A stretch of 64,000 bases of DNA from Paraconexibacter sp040581415 (GCF_040581415.1 NZ_CP114014.1:3596001-3660000); one strand, 5' to 3'. Positions 50,107 through 58,745 are shown, counted from the stretch's first letter. Made by a program: numbers and translations. Notes: generated by a model not told the origin, from the sequence alone.

Positions 50107-50133
50107 CGGGGTGGCGGGCCGGGCCGGCGCCGT

Positions 50134-50808
50134 TTAGACCGGCCAGGTCTCCTGCGTCCACGCCATCTCCCAGAACGCGAGCTCGTGCCGGGAGCAGGTG
50201 CGGAACGCGAACGCCATCCGCTCTCGCGCGGCGGGCGCCGCGTCGCGGCCGAGGTCGTCGACGAGGCCGCGGCACCAGGTCGCGAGCTCCTGGAACCCGG
50301 GGTCGGCGTAGGTGTCGATCCAGGCGGCGTAACGGGGACTGTCCGGGCGCGGGCCGTCCGCCAGCCGCGCGCCGATCTCGGCGTAGCCCCACATGCATGG
50401 CAGCAGCGCGGCGGCGAGCTCGGCGACGTCCCCCAGGCTCGCGGTGCGCAGCAGGAAGTCGGTGTACGCCTGGGTGGTGGGCGCCGGGACGGTCCGCTCG
50501 AGCGCGGCGGCGTCGAGCCCGACCTCGGCGCAGAGCGCGCGGTGCAGCGCCATCTCCTCGGTGAGGATCGCCTGCGTGAGGGCGGCGAACCGCTCCATCG
50601 TCGCCAGGTCGGGGGCGCGCGCCGTCCCCAGCGCGAGCAGCCGGGCGTAGGCGACCAGGAACACGTAGTCCTGGGCCAGGAAGTGCGCGAAGACCGGGTC
50701 CGGGAGCGTCCCGTCGGCGATGCCGCGGACGAACGGATGCGCGTGCTGCGCCTCCCAGATCGGCGCGCTGCCCGACCGCAGGTCATCGCTGAACCGTCCA
50801 ATCACCAC
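50134..50808 (-). CDS. tenA: TenA-family thiaminase II / aminopyrimidine aminohydrolase
   Basis: 224 aa all-helical protein that salvages thiamine pyrimidine. The nucleophilic cysteine lies in ALLPCMWGYAEIG near 136; the catalytic Glu is in RHELAFWEMAW near 213; and FLAQDYVFLVAYARL is the conserved N-terminal block. The start is one of two adjacent GTG codons overlapping the stop of the epoxide-hydrolase gene, so it is coupled to that gene. No thiamine riboswitch or other thi genes are near. Confidence 0.9.
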   Translation of the reverse strand: MVIGRFSDDLRSGSAPIWEAQHAHPFVRGIADGTLPDPVFAHFLAQDYVFLVAYARLLALGTARAPDLATMERFAALTQAILTEEMALHRALCAEVGLDAAALERTVPAPTTQAYTDFLLRTASLGDVAELAAALLPCMWGYAEIGARLADGPRPDSPRYAAWIDTYADPGFQELATWCRGLVDDLGRDAAPAARERMAFAFRTCSRHELAFWEMAWTQETWPV

Positions 50809-51734
50809 CTGACCTCGCGCAGGAAGCCCAGCAGCAGCGCGTTGACGATGTCCGGCTCCTGCTGCTGGACCCAGTGGCCCGCCCCGTCGACGATCTCGAC
50901 GCGCAGGTCGGTGACCAGGCCGTCCATCGCCGCCGCCGGCATGAACCCGGCGACAGGGTCGCGCGACCCCTGGATGAAGAGCGCCGGCACGGTGACCTTG
51001 GCCCCGTCCCAGTCGACCATCACGCGCTGGTTGCGGTCCAGGTTGCGGTACCAGTTCAGGCCGCCGGTGAACCCGGTGCGCGTGTACGCCTCGACGAAGA
51101 CCGCGAGCTCGTCCTCGGTCAGGAACGGCGGGCAGGGCGGGTCATCGCCCTCGACCTCGCCCCACGACCGCGACCACTGCTCGGTCGTCGTCAGCGTGCG
51201 GCGCACGTCGCGCTCGAGCATCGCCTCCGCCACCCCGGGCTCCTGGAAGTGCACGATGTAGAAGTCCTCGCCGAGGTGCTCGCGCATGATCGGGACCGGC
51301 GCCGCGTCACCCCGCGGCAGCATCGGGACCGACAGGCCCGCGACGGCGTGTACCCGGAACGGATGCATCGCGGCGGCCCACCAGGCCGGCGGCGCACCCC
51401 AGTCGTGGCCGACCATGACCGCGCGCTCGATGTAGAGCGCGTCCAGGACGCCGATCGCGTCGCGGACGAGGTGCAGCAGGTCGTACGTGTCCGGGTTCGC
51501 CGGCGCCGCCGTCCCGCCCACGCCGCGCAGGTCGGGGGCGATGACCCGGTACCCCGCGTCCCCCAGCGCCTGGAGCTGGTGGCGCCAGGCGAACCACAGC
51601 TCGGGGAAGCCGTGCAGGAGCAGCACCGGCGGTCCGTCGTCGGGGCCGGCCAGCGCGACGTGCACGTCGATGCCGCCCGCGTGGAGCTGCTCGTGCCGGA
51701 CGCCCGGCAGGTCCGGCCAGTGCGGGGCCGTCAT
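50802..51734 (-). CDS. Alpha/beta hydrolase, soluble epoxide hydrolase type
   Basis: 310 aa. Oxyanion motif LLHGFPELWFAW, nucleophile Asp in VMVGHDWGAPPAWW near 107, acid Asp in QGSRDPVAGF near 248 and His in DGAGHWVQQQEPDIV near 281; these mark the epoxide hydrolase/dehalogenase branch. WYRN in the cap supplies a candidate epoxide-activating tyrosine. Located between the subtilase and tenA genes and coupled to tenA. Substrate unknown. Confidence 0.87.
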   Translation of the reverse strand: MTAPHWPDLPGVRHEQLHAGGIDVHVALAGPDDGPPVLLLHGFPELWFAWRHQLQALGDAGYRVIAPDLRGVGGTAAPANPDTYDLLHLVRDAIGVLDALYIERAVMVGHDWGAPPAWWAAAMHPFRVHAVAGLSVPMLPRGDAAPVPIMREHLGEDFYIVHFQEPGVAEAMLERDVRRTLTTTEQWSRSWGEVEGDDPPCPPFLTEDELAVFVEAYTRTGFTGGLNWYRNLDRNQRVMVDWDGAKVTVPALFIQGSRDPVAGFMPAAAMDGLVTDLRVEIVDGAGHWVQQQEPDIVNALLLGFLREVRW

Positions 51735-51737
51735 CGG

Positions 51738-53429
51738 CTACCTCGCGGCGCCGCGGATCGAGACGTCCGCGCGGCTCGGCGCCGTCTCGCGGTTGCCGGC
51801 CTTGTCCAGGCCGCGGGTGTAGAAGCTGTACCGCGACCCGCGCCGGATCGAGACCTTGAACGTGCTCTTGGTCGTCGAGCCGATCTTCACGGCCTTGCGG
51901 CCGTTCGTCGAGCGGTACACGTAGAGCGACTTGAACCCGGACGCCACGACCTTGGCCGGATGCTCGTCGACACGGTTGAACCGCAGCGTCACCGACGATC
52001 CGCGGACGACCTTCGGGGTGCTGCTCCGGACGGAGGTGCGGGGCGGCGTCGCGTCGATGGTCCGGGCGAGCGCCGCAGCGTTACCGCCGTTGACGATCCC
52101 CCAGCCGAGGTCCGGGGTCCACTCCGTCCCGGCCGGCCGCGTCGCCGTCTGCTTCATGATCTGGATGACCTGCCGCGCGCTGAGGCCCGGGTTCAGGTCG
52201 CGGATGAGGGCGGCGACCGCGGCCACCATCGGCGCGGCCATCGAGGTGCCCTGGATGTAGGCGTAGCGGTTGTCGCCGCCGAACGTGGCCCGGCAGCCGC
52301 AGCCGGTCGACGTGAACGTCGGACGCTCGAGGTCGGCGGTGTTCGTCGGGAACGCGGCGAGGATGCCGCGCGGCCCGGCGTCGGTCGAGAACGACCCGTA
52401 CGCGGCGATCGACACCTGGCTGCCGAGGCCCGCGAACGGGGACCGCGCGCCGCCGTAGTCGGCCGAGGTCACCGACAGGCCCTTGCCCTGCGTGATGTCC
52501 GACCCGCTCCCTGTCGGCTGCAGGACGTTCGACGGGTCGCCCTGCTCCTCGGTCGGCTCGTCGGCGGCGGCCGCGACGAGGATCACGCCGCGGTTCACCG
52601 CGTAGTCGATCGCGTTGACGATCGGGGTCGCCGCCGCCTGGGAGCCGTCGGTCCCGAAGCTCATGTTGATCGAGTCCGCGCCGGCGTCGACCGCCTGCTT
52701 GATGGACATCGCGATGCTCGAGTCCGACAGGTCGCTCTTGATGACGATCACCTTGCACCCGAGCCCGGCTCCGGTGATCCCGGCTCCGTTGCCCGCGTTC
52801 GCGCAGGCGATCGAGGCGACGTGCGTCCCGTGGCCGATCTCGTCGTTGCCCGCGCCGCCCGCACCGGCGGTCGCGTCGTTGTCGATGCCCTGCGCGATCT
52901 TGCCGGCGAGCTCCGGGTGCGTCGAGTCCGCGCCCGTGTCGATCACGGCCACGCGGGCGCCGCTGCCGCGGGTCACGTCCCACAGCGCCGGGAGGTTCTC
53001 GCCGGCGACCCACCACTGGACGGGAACGCCGGGCGGGGTGCGCGGAGCCGTCTCCAGCGTGGTCAGGGCGGGGTCGTCGGGGACGAAGCGCAGACGGGCG
53101 CGGCGCTCGACCTCGACGGACTCCACCTGCGGGAGCGCACGCAGCGCGGTGGCGGCGGCCTGCATCCCGAGGCCCGCGACGGGGCGGACGGTGACCAGGC
53201 GCAGGGCGTCGGCCACCGGCCCGGCGACCTCCACGCCGGTGCCGGCGATCGTCGCGCCGGCGGCACGCAGGGTGCGCGCGCCGTCCGGCGCCTTCAGCGT
53301 GACGAGCAGCCGGCCCGTCGTGCTCGAGGTGGCGTTGCCCGCGCCGGCGGCCGCGCCGGCCGTGGGTGCGAGGGTGAGGGCTGTCGCGGCGGCCGTGACC
53401 AGGGCCAGCGCAGCACGGTGGGGACGCAC
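51738..53429 (-). CDS. Secreted S8 (subtilisin-like) serine peptidase
   Basis: 563 aa from GTG. Signal peptide about 1-30 (PHRAALALVTAAATALTLAP...AGA), I9-like propeptide region (about 35-120), catalytic domain with Asp in VAVIDTGADSTHPEL, His in GHGTHVASIA and Ser in GTSMAAPMVAA, and a C-terminal beta domain (about 475-560). The oxyanion asparagine position (usually VAAAGN) reads VAAAAD, which could lower activity. An alternative CTG start would overlap the upstream stop as CTGA; GTG five codons later gives a good signal peptide. Confidence 0.85.
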   Translation of the reverse strand: MRPHRAALALVTAAATALTLAPTAGAAAGAGNATSSTTGRLLVTLKAPDGARTLRAAGATIAGTGVEVAGPVADALRLVTVRPVAGLGMQAAATALRALPQVESVEVERRARLRFVPDDPALTTLETAPRTPPGVPVQWWVAGENLPALWDVTRGSGARVAVIDTGADSTHPELAGKIAQGIDNDATAGAGGAGNDEIGHGTHVASIACANAGNGAGITGAGLGCKVIVIKSDLSDSSIAMSIKQAVDAGADSINMSFGTDGSQAAATPIVNAIDYAVNRGVILVAAAADEPTEEQGDPSNVLQPTGSGSDITQGKGLSVTSADYGGARSPFAGLGSQVSIAAYGSFSTDAGPRGILAAFPTNTADLERPTFTSTGCGCRATFGGDNRYAYIQGTSMAAPMVAAVAALIRDLNPGLSARQVIQIMKQTATRPAGTEWTPDLGWGIVNGGNAAALARTIDATPPRTSVRSSTPKVVRGSSVTLRFNRVDEHPAKVVASGFKSLYVYRSTNGRKAVKIGSTTKSTFKVSIRRGSRYSFYTRGLDKAGNRETAPSRADVSIRGAAR

Positions 53430-53443
53430 CGGGATCGCAGGCG

Positions 53444-53740
53444 TCAGTAGCCGAGCGCGAACTTCGCGTCTTCGCTCATCCGGTCCGGGGTCCACGGCGG
53501 CATGAACGTCATCTCGACGGTCACCGCGTCGACGCCGTCGAGCTCCTCGACGAACTCCTCGATCTGCTCGGTCACCTGGGGGCCGATCGGGCACCCGGGC
53601 GAGGTGAGGGAGAAGGTGACGTGAACATCACCGCCGGTGATGTCGATCCCGTAGATCAGGCCGAGCTCGACGAAGTCGAGTCCCAGCTCGGGGTCGATCA
53701 CGTTGCTCAGCGCGGCTTCTACGTCGTCGACGGAGGGCAT
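53444..53740 (-). CDS. MIP18/DUF59 (SufT-like) Fe-S assembly protein
   Basis: 98 aa. The family core DVEAALSNVIDPELGLDFVELGLIYGIDI, then LTSPGCPIGPQVTEQIEEFV with its single conserved cysteine near 50, and MTFMPPWTPDRMSEDAKFALGY, match SufT/PaaD-like proteins that help mature Fe-S proteins. The usual suf genes are not in the window. ATG with TACACT exactly 6 nt upstream, so probably leaderless. Confidence 0.9.
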   Translation of the reverse strand: MPSVDDVEAALSNVIDPELGLDFVELGLIYGIDITGGDVHVTFSLTSPGCPIGPQVTEQIEEFVEELDGVDAVTVEMTFMPPWTPDRMSEDAKFALGY

Positions 53741-53752
53741 CGGGCCAGTGTA
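53741..53752 (-). promoter_or_regulatory. Leaderless -10 box of the MIP18 gene
   Basis: TACACT, 6 nt, then ATG. Confidence 0.65.
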
Positions 53753-53798
53753 GACACCCCTCCGCACGACCTGCTGCGGCAGCGCGTCGCAAGATTGA

Positions 53799-53827
53799 TT
53801 GCAGAGCAATCGGTCCGCGGATAGTCT
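53799..53827 (+). promoter_or_regulatory. Promoter of the STAS gene (TTGCAG-17-TAGTCT)
   Basis: A -35 like TTGCAG (53799-53804) and a -10 box TAGTCT (53822-53827) are exactly 17 bp apart. The -35 overlaps a GATTG-CAGAG-CAATC dyad that could be an operator. Transcription should begin near 53835. Confidence 0.6.
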
Positions 53828-53834
53828 CGGCCCC

Positions 53835-54143
53835 ATCGTCTCCTTCAGCGAACAGAACGGCTTGCTGATCTGCTCCGGGGACGAAGACCGCACCACGCAG
53901 GCGCGCCGGCGCCGCGCGCTGTCCCAGTCGCTGGCCGCGGTCACCGACGTCCGGGTCGACCTCAGCGACCTGTACTTCGCCGACACCTCCCTGATGCTCG
54001 ACCTGATGATGGTCGCCCGCCGCCTGCGCAAGGCCGGCCGGCGCCTGCGCCTGCAGGGCGCGCAGCCGCAGATCCGCAGGCTCATCGAGCTCGTCGGACT
54101 CGACCGGCTCGCCGGAGTGGTGGTCGAGCCGCTTCCGGCCTGA
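53835..54143 (+). CDS. STAS-domain (anti-sigma-factor-antagonist-like) protein; odd start
   Basis: About 103 aa with a single STAS fold: IVSFSEQNGLLICSGDEDRT, VRVDLSDLYFADTSLMLDLMMVARRL (the regulatory Ser/Thr strand-helix, here DTSL) and GAQPQIRRLIELVGLDRL. Such proteins bind anti-sigma kinases and switch on phosphorylation. No ATG or GTG precedes the domain: TTG 53799 lies inside the -35 box, and the codon at the predicted transcription start is ATC. A TTG at about 53859 would cut the first strand. Start therefore unsettled. Confidence 0.75.
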   Translation: MVSFSEQNGLLICSGDEDRTTQARRRRALSQSLAAVTDVRVDLSDLYFADTSLMLDLMMVARRLRKAGRRLRLQGAQPQIRRLIELVGLDRLAGVVVEPLPA

Positions 54144-54194
54144 GGGACGTTCCGGGCGCCGTCGTGCGCCACGGGGTCTAGGCTGGACCGGGCG

Positions 54195-54734
54195 ATGCCG
54201 CTCTTCCTGCTGCTGTTGCTCGTGATCGTCCCGATCGTCGAGCTCTACGTGATCATCCAGGTCGGCCAGGCGGTCGGCGTGTGGTGGACGCTGCTGCTGC
54301 TGGTGGCCGACTCGGTCCTCGGCACGGTGCTGATGCGGTCCCAGGGCCGCCGCGCCTGGCTGCGGTTCGGCGAAGCGATGGCCGCAGGCCGCCCGCCGGC
54401 GAAGGAGACGCTCGACGGCGTGCTCGTCATCTTCGGCGGCGCGTTCCTGCTGACACCCGGCTTCATCAGCGACATCTTCGGCTTCGCCCTGCTGCTGCCT
54501 CCGTCCCGGGCCGTCATCCGGCGCCTGCTCCTGCGGCAGTTCACCGCCCGGCTGGCGGCGTCCGTCCGCGCCGGGCAGTTCGCGACCGGACAGCGCGGCG
54601 GGTTCCCCGGGTTCGCGGGCGGCGGCTTCACCCCACCGGGCCCGGGCAACCGGTCGCCCTTCGGCGAGGACGTGGACGTCGAGGGCACCGCTCGCGACAT
54701 CGACCCGCCGTCGCTCGGTCCCCGCGGGGGCTGA
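54195..54734 (+). CDS. fxsA: FxsA-family membrane protein
   Basis: 179 aa. Membrane helices near 3-20, 27-45 and 75-100 with the FxsA signature (PIVELYVIIQVGQAVG...LLVADSVLGTVLMRSQGRRAW...VIFGGAFLLTPGFISDIFGFALLLP) and a glycine/phenylalanine-rich cytosolic tail. In E. coli FxsA relieves phage T7 exclusion, but its normal role is unknown. TAGGCT 10 nt before the ATG. Confidence 0.9.
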   Translation: MPLFLLLLLVIVPIVELYVIIQVGQAVGVWWTLLLLVADSVLGTVLMRSQGRRAWLRFGEAMAAGRPPAKETLDGVLVIFGGAFLLTPGFISDIFGFALLLPPSRAVIRRLLLRQFTARLAASVRAGQFATGQRGGFPGFAGGGFTPPGPGNRSPFGEDVDVEGTARDIDPPSLGPRGG

Positions 54735-54793
54735 CCGTCCCACAGCCCGGCGGGGTGCGGACCTCCCGGCGCGCGGTCCGCGAGAATAGGCGC

Positions 54794-55720
54794 ATGCCGA
54801 TCACGAGCGCCCACGAGCGCCCGCAGCCCCCGACGTCCGCCGACGCATTCTCGGACGCCGTGACCCTCGCCTTCGGCGATCCCGCCGCCGAGGTCTACGC
54901 CGTGGCCCGGGTCGGGCTGTCCGTCGGCGCCGACGGGTCACCCCATGGCAGCGGGCTCGCGATCGTCTTCGACGGCCGTGAGCCGGTGGCCGTGCGTGCG
55001 GCCGGCGGCCTGCCGGTGCCCGAGGCCGAGTTCGAGGCGATCGACGCGGCCGGCGTCCGCGTCACGACGGTCACGCCGCTGCAGGAGTGGACGCTGACGG
55101 TCGAGGGCGAGGACGGCACGGTCGGCCTGGACCTGACCTTCACCGCGATCAGCGAGCCCGGCGAGGTCGCGCCGGGGAGCCCCGTCGCCAAGGTCGGCGG
55201 TATGGAGGGCTACGAGCAGCTCTGCCGCGTGACCGGCACCGCGCGGGTCCGTGGCGGGACGCGCAAGGTCGACTGCCTCGGGCAGCGCGGGCACTCCTGG
55301 GGCGCCCCGGACTGGGACAAGATCGTCCTGGCCCGCACGGTCTGCGCCTGGGCCGACGAGGAGCTGTCGGTCGCGATGACGACGGTCCGCGGCCACAAGG
55401 CCAAGAGCCACGCCGACGAGGCGGTGCAGACCGCGGTCTTCGCGCTGCCGCGTGACGCGGAGCTCGCGGTCGCGATCGACCCGGACGAGGCGCGGCTGTC
55501 GACGGTCTACGACGCCGAGGGCCGCCAGCGCCGGGCCGGCCTGGAGATCTACGAGGACTCCGACGGCTACCCCCACCGCGGCGCCGGCGAGGTCCTGTGC
55601 GGCACGTCGCTGGACCTCGGCCGCCTGCGCCTGGACTGCTCGTTCTTCCGCTGGCGGGTCGACGGTCACGAGGGCGTCGGCCGCTACGACATCCTGCGGC
55701 GCGTGGAGGCCGGCGCATGA
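54794..55720 (+). CDS. Conserved protein of unknown function, CrtC/lipocalin-like pattern
   Basis: 308 aa, no signal peptide, mostly beta. The segment CRVTGTARVRGGTRKVDCLGQRGHSWGAPDWDKI is striking and recalls the hydroxyneurosporene synthase/AttH-like double lipocalin fold (GxRGHSWG near 170). Each half carries a similar Trp- and Gly-rich strand pattern. Coupled by ATGA to the HAD hydrolase. The function and ligand cannot be told from the sequence; the fold suggestion is inference. Confidence 0.65.
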   Translation: MPITSAHERPQPPTSADAFSDAVTLAFGDPAAEVYAVARVGLSVGADGSPHGSGLAIVFDGREPVAVRAAGGLPVPEAEFEAIDAAGVRVTTVTPLQEWTLTVEGEDGTVGLDLTFTAISEPGEVAPGSPVAKVGGMEGYEQLCRVTGTARVRGGTRKVDCLGQRGHSWGAPDWDKIVLARTVCAWADEELSVAMTTVRGHKAKSHADEAVQTAVFALPRDAELAVAIDPDEARLSTVYDAEGRQRRAGLEIYEDSDGYPHRGAGEVLCGTSLDLGRLRLDCSFFRWRVDGHEGVGRYDILRRVEAGA

Positions 55721-56433
55721 CGTCCGCTGCGCAGGACGGCCCGATCACCACCGTCATCAGCGACTACGGCGGAGTGCTCACCACCCCGCTGATGGGTGCG
55801 TTCCAGAAGCTGAACGAGCGCTACGACCTGCCGGACCCGGCGCTGAACCTCGCCCTCATGAACGCCGGCGAGAAGGCCGGCACGAACCTGCTGTTCGACC
55901 TGGAGTGCGGCCGGATCGCCGAGGACCGCTTCCTCGAGATCCTCGGCGCGCAGCTGTCGGCGGACCTGGACCGGACGGTCGACCTGTCGCGGTTCTCCGA
56001 GCACTACTTCGCCGGCCTCGAGGTCAACACCGCGATGGTGGCGGCGCTCGCCGACGCCCGCGCGGCCGGCTACCGCATGGGCCTGCTGACCAACAACGTC
56101 GTCGAGTGGGGCCCGCGCTGGCGGCCGACGATCCCCGTCGAGGAGCTGTTCGACGACGTCGTCGACTCGGCCTATGTCGGCACCCGCAAGCCCGACCCGG
56201 CCATCTACGTCCTGGCCTACGAGCGCCTCGGGGTCACGCCGCAGGAATGCGTCTTCGTCGACGACTTCGCGCACAACTGCGAGGCGGCGTCCGAGCTCGG
56301 CATGACGACGGTGTGGCTGCAGGACCCGGACGCCGCGGTGGCCGAGCTGCGCGAGCTCCTGGCGGAGCGCGGCGCACCGGGTCAGGCGTCGGGCGCGCTG
56401 CGCGCGGACGCCTCGGTGTCGATCCCGCATTAG
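55717..56433 (+). CDS. HAD-superfamily hydrolase (epoxide-hydrolase-N-like subclass IA)
   Basis: 238 aa. Motif I VISDYGGVLTTPL has the first aspartate, with Gly-Gly in place of the second Asp as in the sEH N-domain group; motif II LLTNNV, motif III lysine in YVGTRKPDPAIY, and motif IV FVDDFAHNCEAA complete the site. The DxGGV motif is typical of that subgroup, whose members often retain phosphatase activity. ATG overlaps the preceding stop (ATGA). Confidence 0.85.
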   Translation: MTSAAQDGPITTVISDYGGVLTTPLMGAFQKLNERYDLPDPALNLALMNAGEKAGTNLLFDLECGRIAEDRFLEILGAQLSADLDRTVDLSRFSEHYFAGLEVNTAMVAALADARAAGYRMGLLTNNVVEWGPRWRPTIPVEELFDDVVDSAYVGTRKPDPAIYVLAYERLGVTPQECVFVDDFAHNCEAASELGMTTVWLQDPDAAVAELRELLAERGAPGQASGALRADASVSIPH

Positions 56434-56479
56434 CTGACCCCGCGTTCCGCACCCGCGGGGGTGGTCAAGGTCCGGACGA
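56433..56479 (+). repeat. Direct repeat copy 1 (47 bp)
   Basis: Starts GCTGACCCCGCGTTCC and ends GGTCCGGACGA. It pairs with the copy 71 bp downstream at 42 of 47 bases. Confidence 0.75.
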
Positions 56480-56503
56480 GCGCCCAATTACGCCCAGGCC
56501 TTC

Positions 56504-56550
56504 GCTGACCCCGCGTTCCCCAACCGCCGCGGTGGTCAACGTCCGGACGA
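56504..56550 (+). repeat. Direct repeat copy 2 (47 bp)
   Basis: Starts GCTGACCCCGCGTTCC and ends CGTCCGGACGA. Lies between the convergent HAD and RNB genes. Confidence 0.75.
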
Positions 56551-56566
56551 CGCAACTCGCAGACGG

Positions 56567-57964
56567 TCAGGCCCGCGTGAAGACGACGTTGCGGGTCGCA
56601 GGGTCCGCCGCGTCGAGGCGGACGCGGATCGCCTGCCCGACCGGGAGCTGCGCGTCCGGCAGCTTCGCTCGTACCGCCGGCTCCCGGAGCTGCACGAGGT
56701 CGTCGTCGATCGCCACCGCGTCGAACGTCTCCCCCGTCCGGTCCGCCAGCACGGTCGCCTCGACGAGGTCGACGACGGCCCGCTCGGCGCGGTTCGCCCG
56801 CTGGGTCCCGGCGGACATGACGGCGGCGAGCCCGGGCAGCTCGTCGCGGACGTGCTGCGGCGGCGGGGTGCCCGCGGCGATCGCCGCGCAGAGCTCGAGG
56901 ACGAAGCGGTCGGCCAGGCGGCGCAGCGGGGCGGTCGTGTGGGCGTACGGCGCGGCGATCGCGAAGTGAGTGGCGTCCTCGGCCGCCGGCGCCGCACCGT
57001 CGAAGGCCGTGTAGCCGGCGCCGCGTCCGCTCCCGGCCGCCTGGTGCAGGAGCGCCGCATGGGCAGGCACCGCGGGATCGAGCGTCCGGATCCACTCGGG
57101 GTAGCTCTGGGCGTCCGGCCACGGCGCGCCGAGCGCCTGCGCCGCCGCACGGAGCCGGCCCATCGCCTTCTCCGCCGGTGCGGGCTGGGTGCGCAGCAGG
57201 CCGATCCCCGCGTCCAGCATCAGGCGGGCCGCAGCGATCCCGGTCAGCAGCGAGATCTGCGCGTTCCAGTCCTCCGTCGCCCGCGGGACGCGGTAGCTGA
57301 CGACCCAACCGTCCGGCCCGCGGTCGACCTCCTGCTCCGGGACCCGGAGCGAGACCCCGCCGCGAGCGCGCTCGATCGCCTGGCGACGCTCGCCGACCTC
57401 CTGCAACAGCACGCCGACCTCGCCGGGGACGGAGCCGTAGTCCAGCCGCGCGGACGAGCGGACGATCGCGCGGCGCAGCTTCGTCCGCGTCAGCTCGCCG
57501 GCCGCGTCGAGGTCCAGCTGCCAGACGAACGCCGGCCGGTCGACCCCGGGAAGCAGGCTCGCCGCGCCCTCGGACAGCGCCGGCGGATGCAGCGGCACGC
57601 GCTGCTCGGGCAGGTAGGCGGTCACCGCCCGCGCATGGGCCTCCCGGTCGATCGCGCCGCCCGGGTCCACGAACGCGCCCACGTCGGCGATCGCGTAGCT
57701 GACGCGATAGCCCGCGCCGCCGTCGATCCGAGCCAGGTGCATCGCCTGGTCCAGGTCCTTCGACCCGGGCGGGTCGATGGTGACGAACGGCAGGTCGCAG
57801 CGCTCGCGGGACGGGTCCGCGCGGGGTCCGGACGCGGCCACCGCGTCGGCTTCGGCCAGGACGTCGGGTGGGAAGGCGTCCGGCAGCTGCAGCTCGGCCC
57901 GGATCGCCGCGATCCCGTCGGCGACCGCGTCGACCGGCGTGACATGGACGGGGCGCGGCGGCAT
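56567..57964 (-). CDS. RNB-domain (RNase II/R-type) ribonuclease, short form
   Basis: 465 aa, essentially only the RNB catalytic domain. The active-site block FVTIDPPGSKDLDQAMHLAR (metal aspartates) near 61-80 and the downstream ATHFAIAAPYAHTTAPLRRLADR near 330-352 are clear. The N-terminal cold-shock domains are missing and the C-terminal about 70 residues may be a degenerate OB/S1 fold, so length is well below RNase R (about 700+). ATG with TAGGCT 6 nt upstream (leaderless). Confidence 0.88.
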   Translation of the reverse strand: MPPRPVHVTPVDAVADGIAAIRAELQLPDAFPPDVLAEADAVAASGPRADPSRERCDLPFVTIDPPGSKDLDQAMHLARIDGGAGYRVSYAIADVGAFVDPGGAIDREAHARAVTAYLPEQRVPLHPPALSEGAASLLPGVDRPAFVWQLDLDAAGELTRTKLRRAIVRSSARLDYGSVPGEVGVLLQEVGERRQAIERARGGVSLRVPEQEVDRGPDGWVVSYRVPRATEDWNAQISLLTGIAAARLMLDAGIGLLRTQPAPAEKAMGRLRAAAQALGAPWPDAQSYPEWIRTLDPAVPAHAALLHQAAGSGRGAGYTAFDGAAPAAEDATHFAIAAPYAHTTAPLRRLADRFVLELCAAIAAGTPPPQHVRDELPGLAAVMSAGTQRANRAERAVVDLVEATVLADRTGETFDAVAIDDDLVQLREPAVRAKLPDAQLPVGQAIRVRLDAADPATRNVVFTRA

Positions 57965-57976
57965 CCGCGCAGCCTA
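57965..57976 (-). promoter_or_regulatory. Leaderless -10 box of the RNB gene
   Basis: TAGGCT, 6 nt, then ATG. Confidence 0.65.
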
Positions 57977-58020
57977 CGGGCGGGCGCTGTGCCGCTGCAC
58001 CCGGCGTTCGTGCGCGCCGC

Positions 58021-58716
58021 TCAGCAGCCGTCGGGGCCGCAGGCGTCGCCGCCCGAGACGACCGGGATCGCCGGCTCGGGGTTGGCCGCCGCCCAGCCGC
58101 GCCGCAGCAGCTCGAGCATCGCCTCGGGCGGGTGGGCACCGGACGCGCCCATCGCGCGGTCGACCACGAAGAACGGGACGCCCTGGCAGCCGAAGCCGTA
58201 CGCCGTCTCCTGGTCGGCGCGGACCGCAGCGGCGTAGCGGTCGCTCCCCAGGGTCGCGGCCACCTCGTCCTCCGGGAGTCCGATCTCGGCACCGAGGCGG
58301 GTGAGCGTCGCGTGGTCGGCGATCAGCTCGCCCTCGGTGAGGTACGCGCGCAGCAGGCGCTCCTTCGCGACGTCCTGCAGCCCGTGGTCGGCGGCGAGGT
58401 GGATCAGGCGGTGCCCGTCGAAGGTGTTGCCACTGCGCGCGAGGTCGAAGCGGAAGTCCAGGCCGTCGCCGGCGGCCATCGTGGTCATCTCGTCGAGCTT
58501 GGCCTGGGCCTGCTCGAGCGACATGCCGTACTTCGAGGCGAGGTGCTGCGCGTTCCCGCCCGTACGCTCGGGGGGCGCGCTGCCGTCGAGCTCGAAGCTG
58601 CGCCACGTGACCTTCACGTCGTCGGCGTGTTCGAACTGCTCCAGCGCCGCTTCGAAGCGGCGCTTGCCGACGTAGCACCACGGGCACGCGATGTCCGACC
58701 AGATCTCGACGTCCAT
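58021..58716 (-). CDS. DsbA-family (FrnE-like) oxidoreductase
   Basis: 231-aa cytosolic thioredoxin-fold protein with inserted helical domain. Active site IACPWCYVGK at about 9-18, and the FrnE-type landmarks WRSFELDGSAPPER, NTFDGHRLIHLA and GCQGVPFFVV (cis-Pro loop). The C-terminus adds CGPDGC, a possible second redox or metal pair. No signal peptide. ATG with TACGCT 6 nt upstream. Confidence 0.9.
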   Translation of the reverse strand: MDVEIWSDIACPWCYVGKRRFEAALEQFEHADDVKVTWRSFELDGSAPPERTGGNAQHLASKYGMSLEQAQAKLDEMTTMAAGDGLDFRFDLARSGNTFDGHRLIHLAADHGLQDVAKERLLRAYLTEGELIADHATLTRLGAEIGLPEDEVAATLGSDRYAAAVRADQETAYGFGCQGVPFFVVDRAMGASGAHPPEAMLELLRRGWAAANPEPAIPVVSGGDACGPDGC

Positions 58717-58728
58717 GTGCCCAGCGTA
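58717..58728 (-). promoter_or_regulatory. Leaderless -10 box of the DsbA-like gene
   Basis: TACGCT, 6 nt, then ATG. The box lies in a GCGCCCAGC/GCTGGGCGC-type dyad. Confidence 0.6.
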
Positions 58729-58745
58729 GCGCTGGGCGCGTGCGG

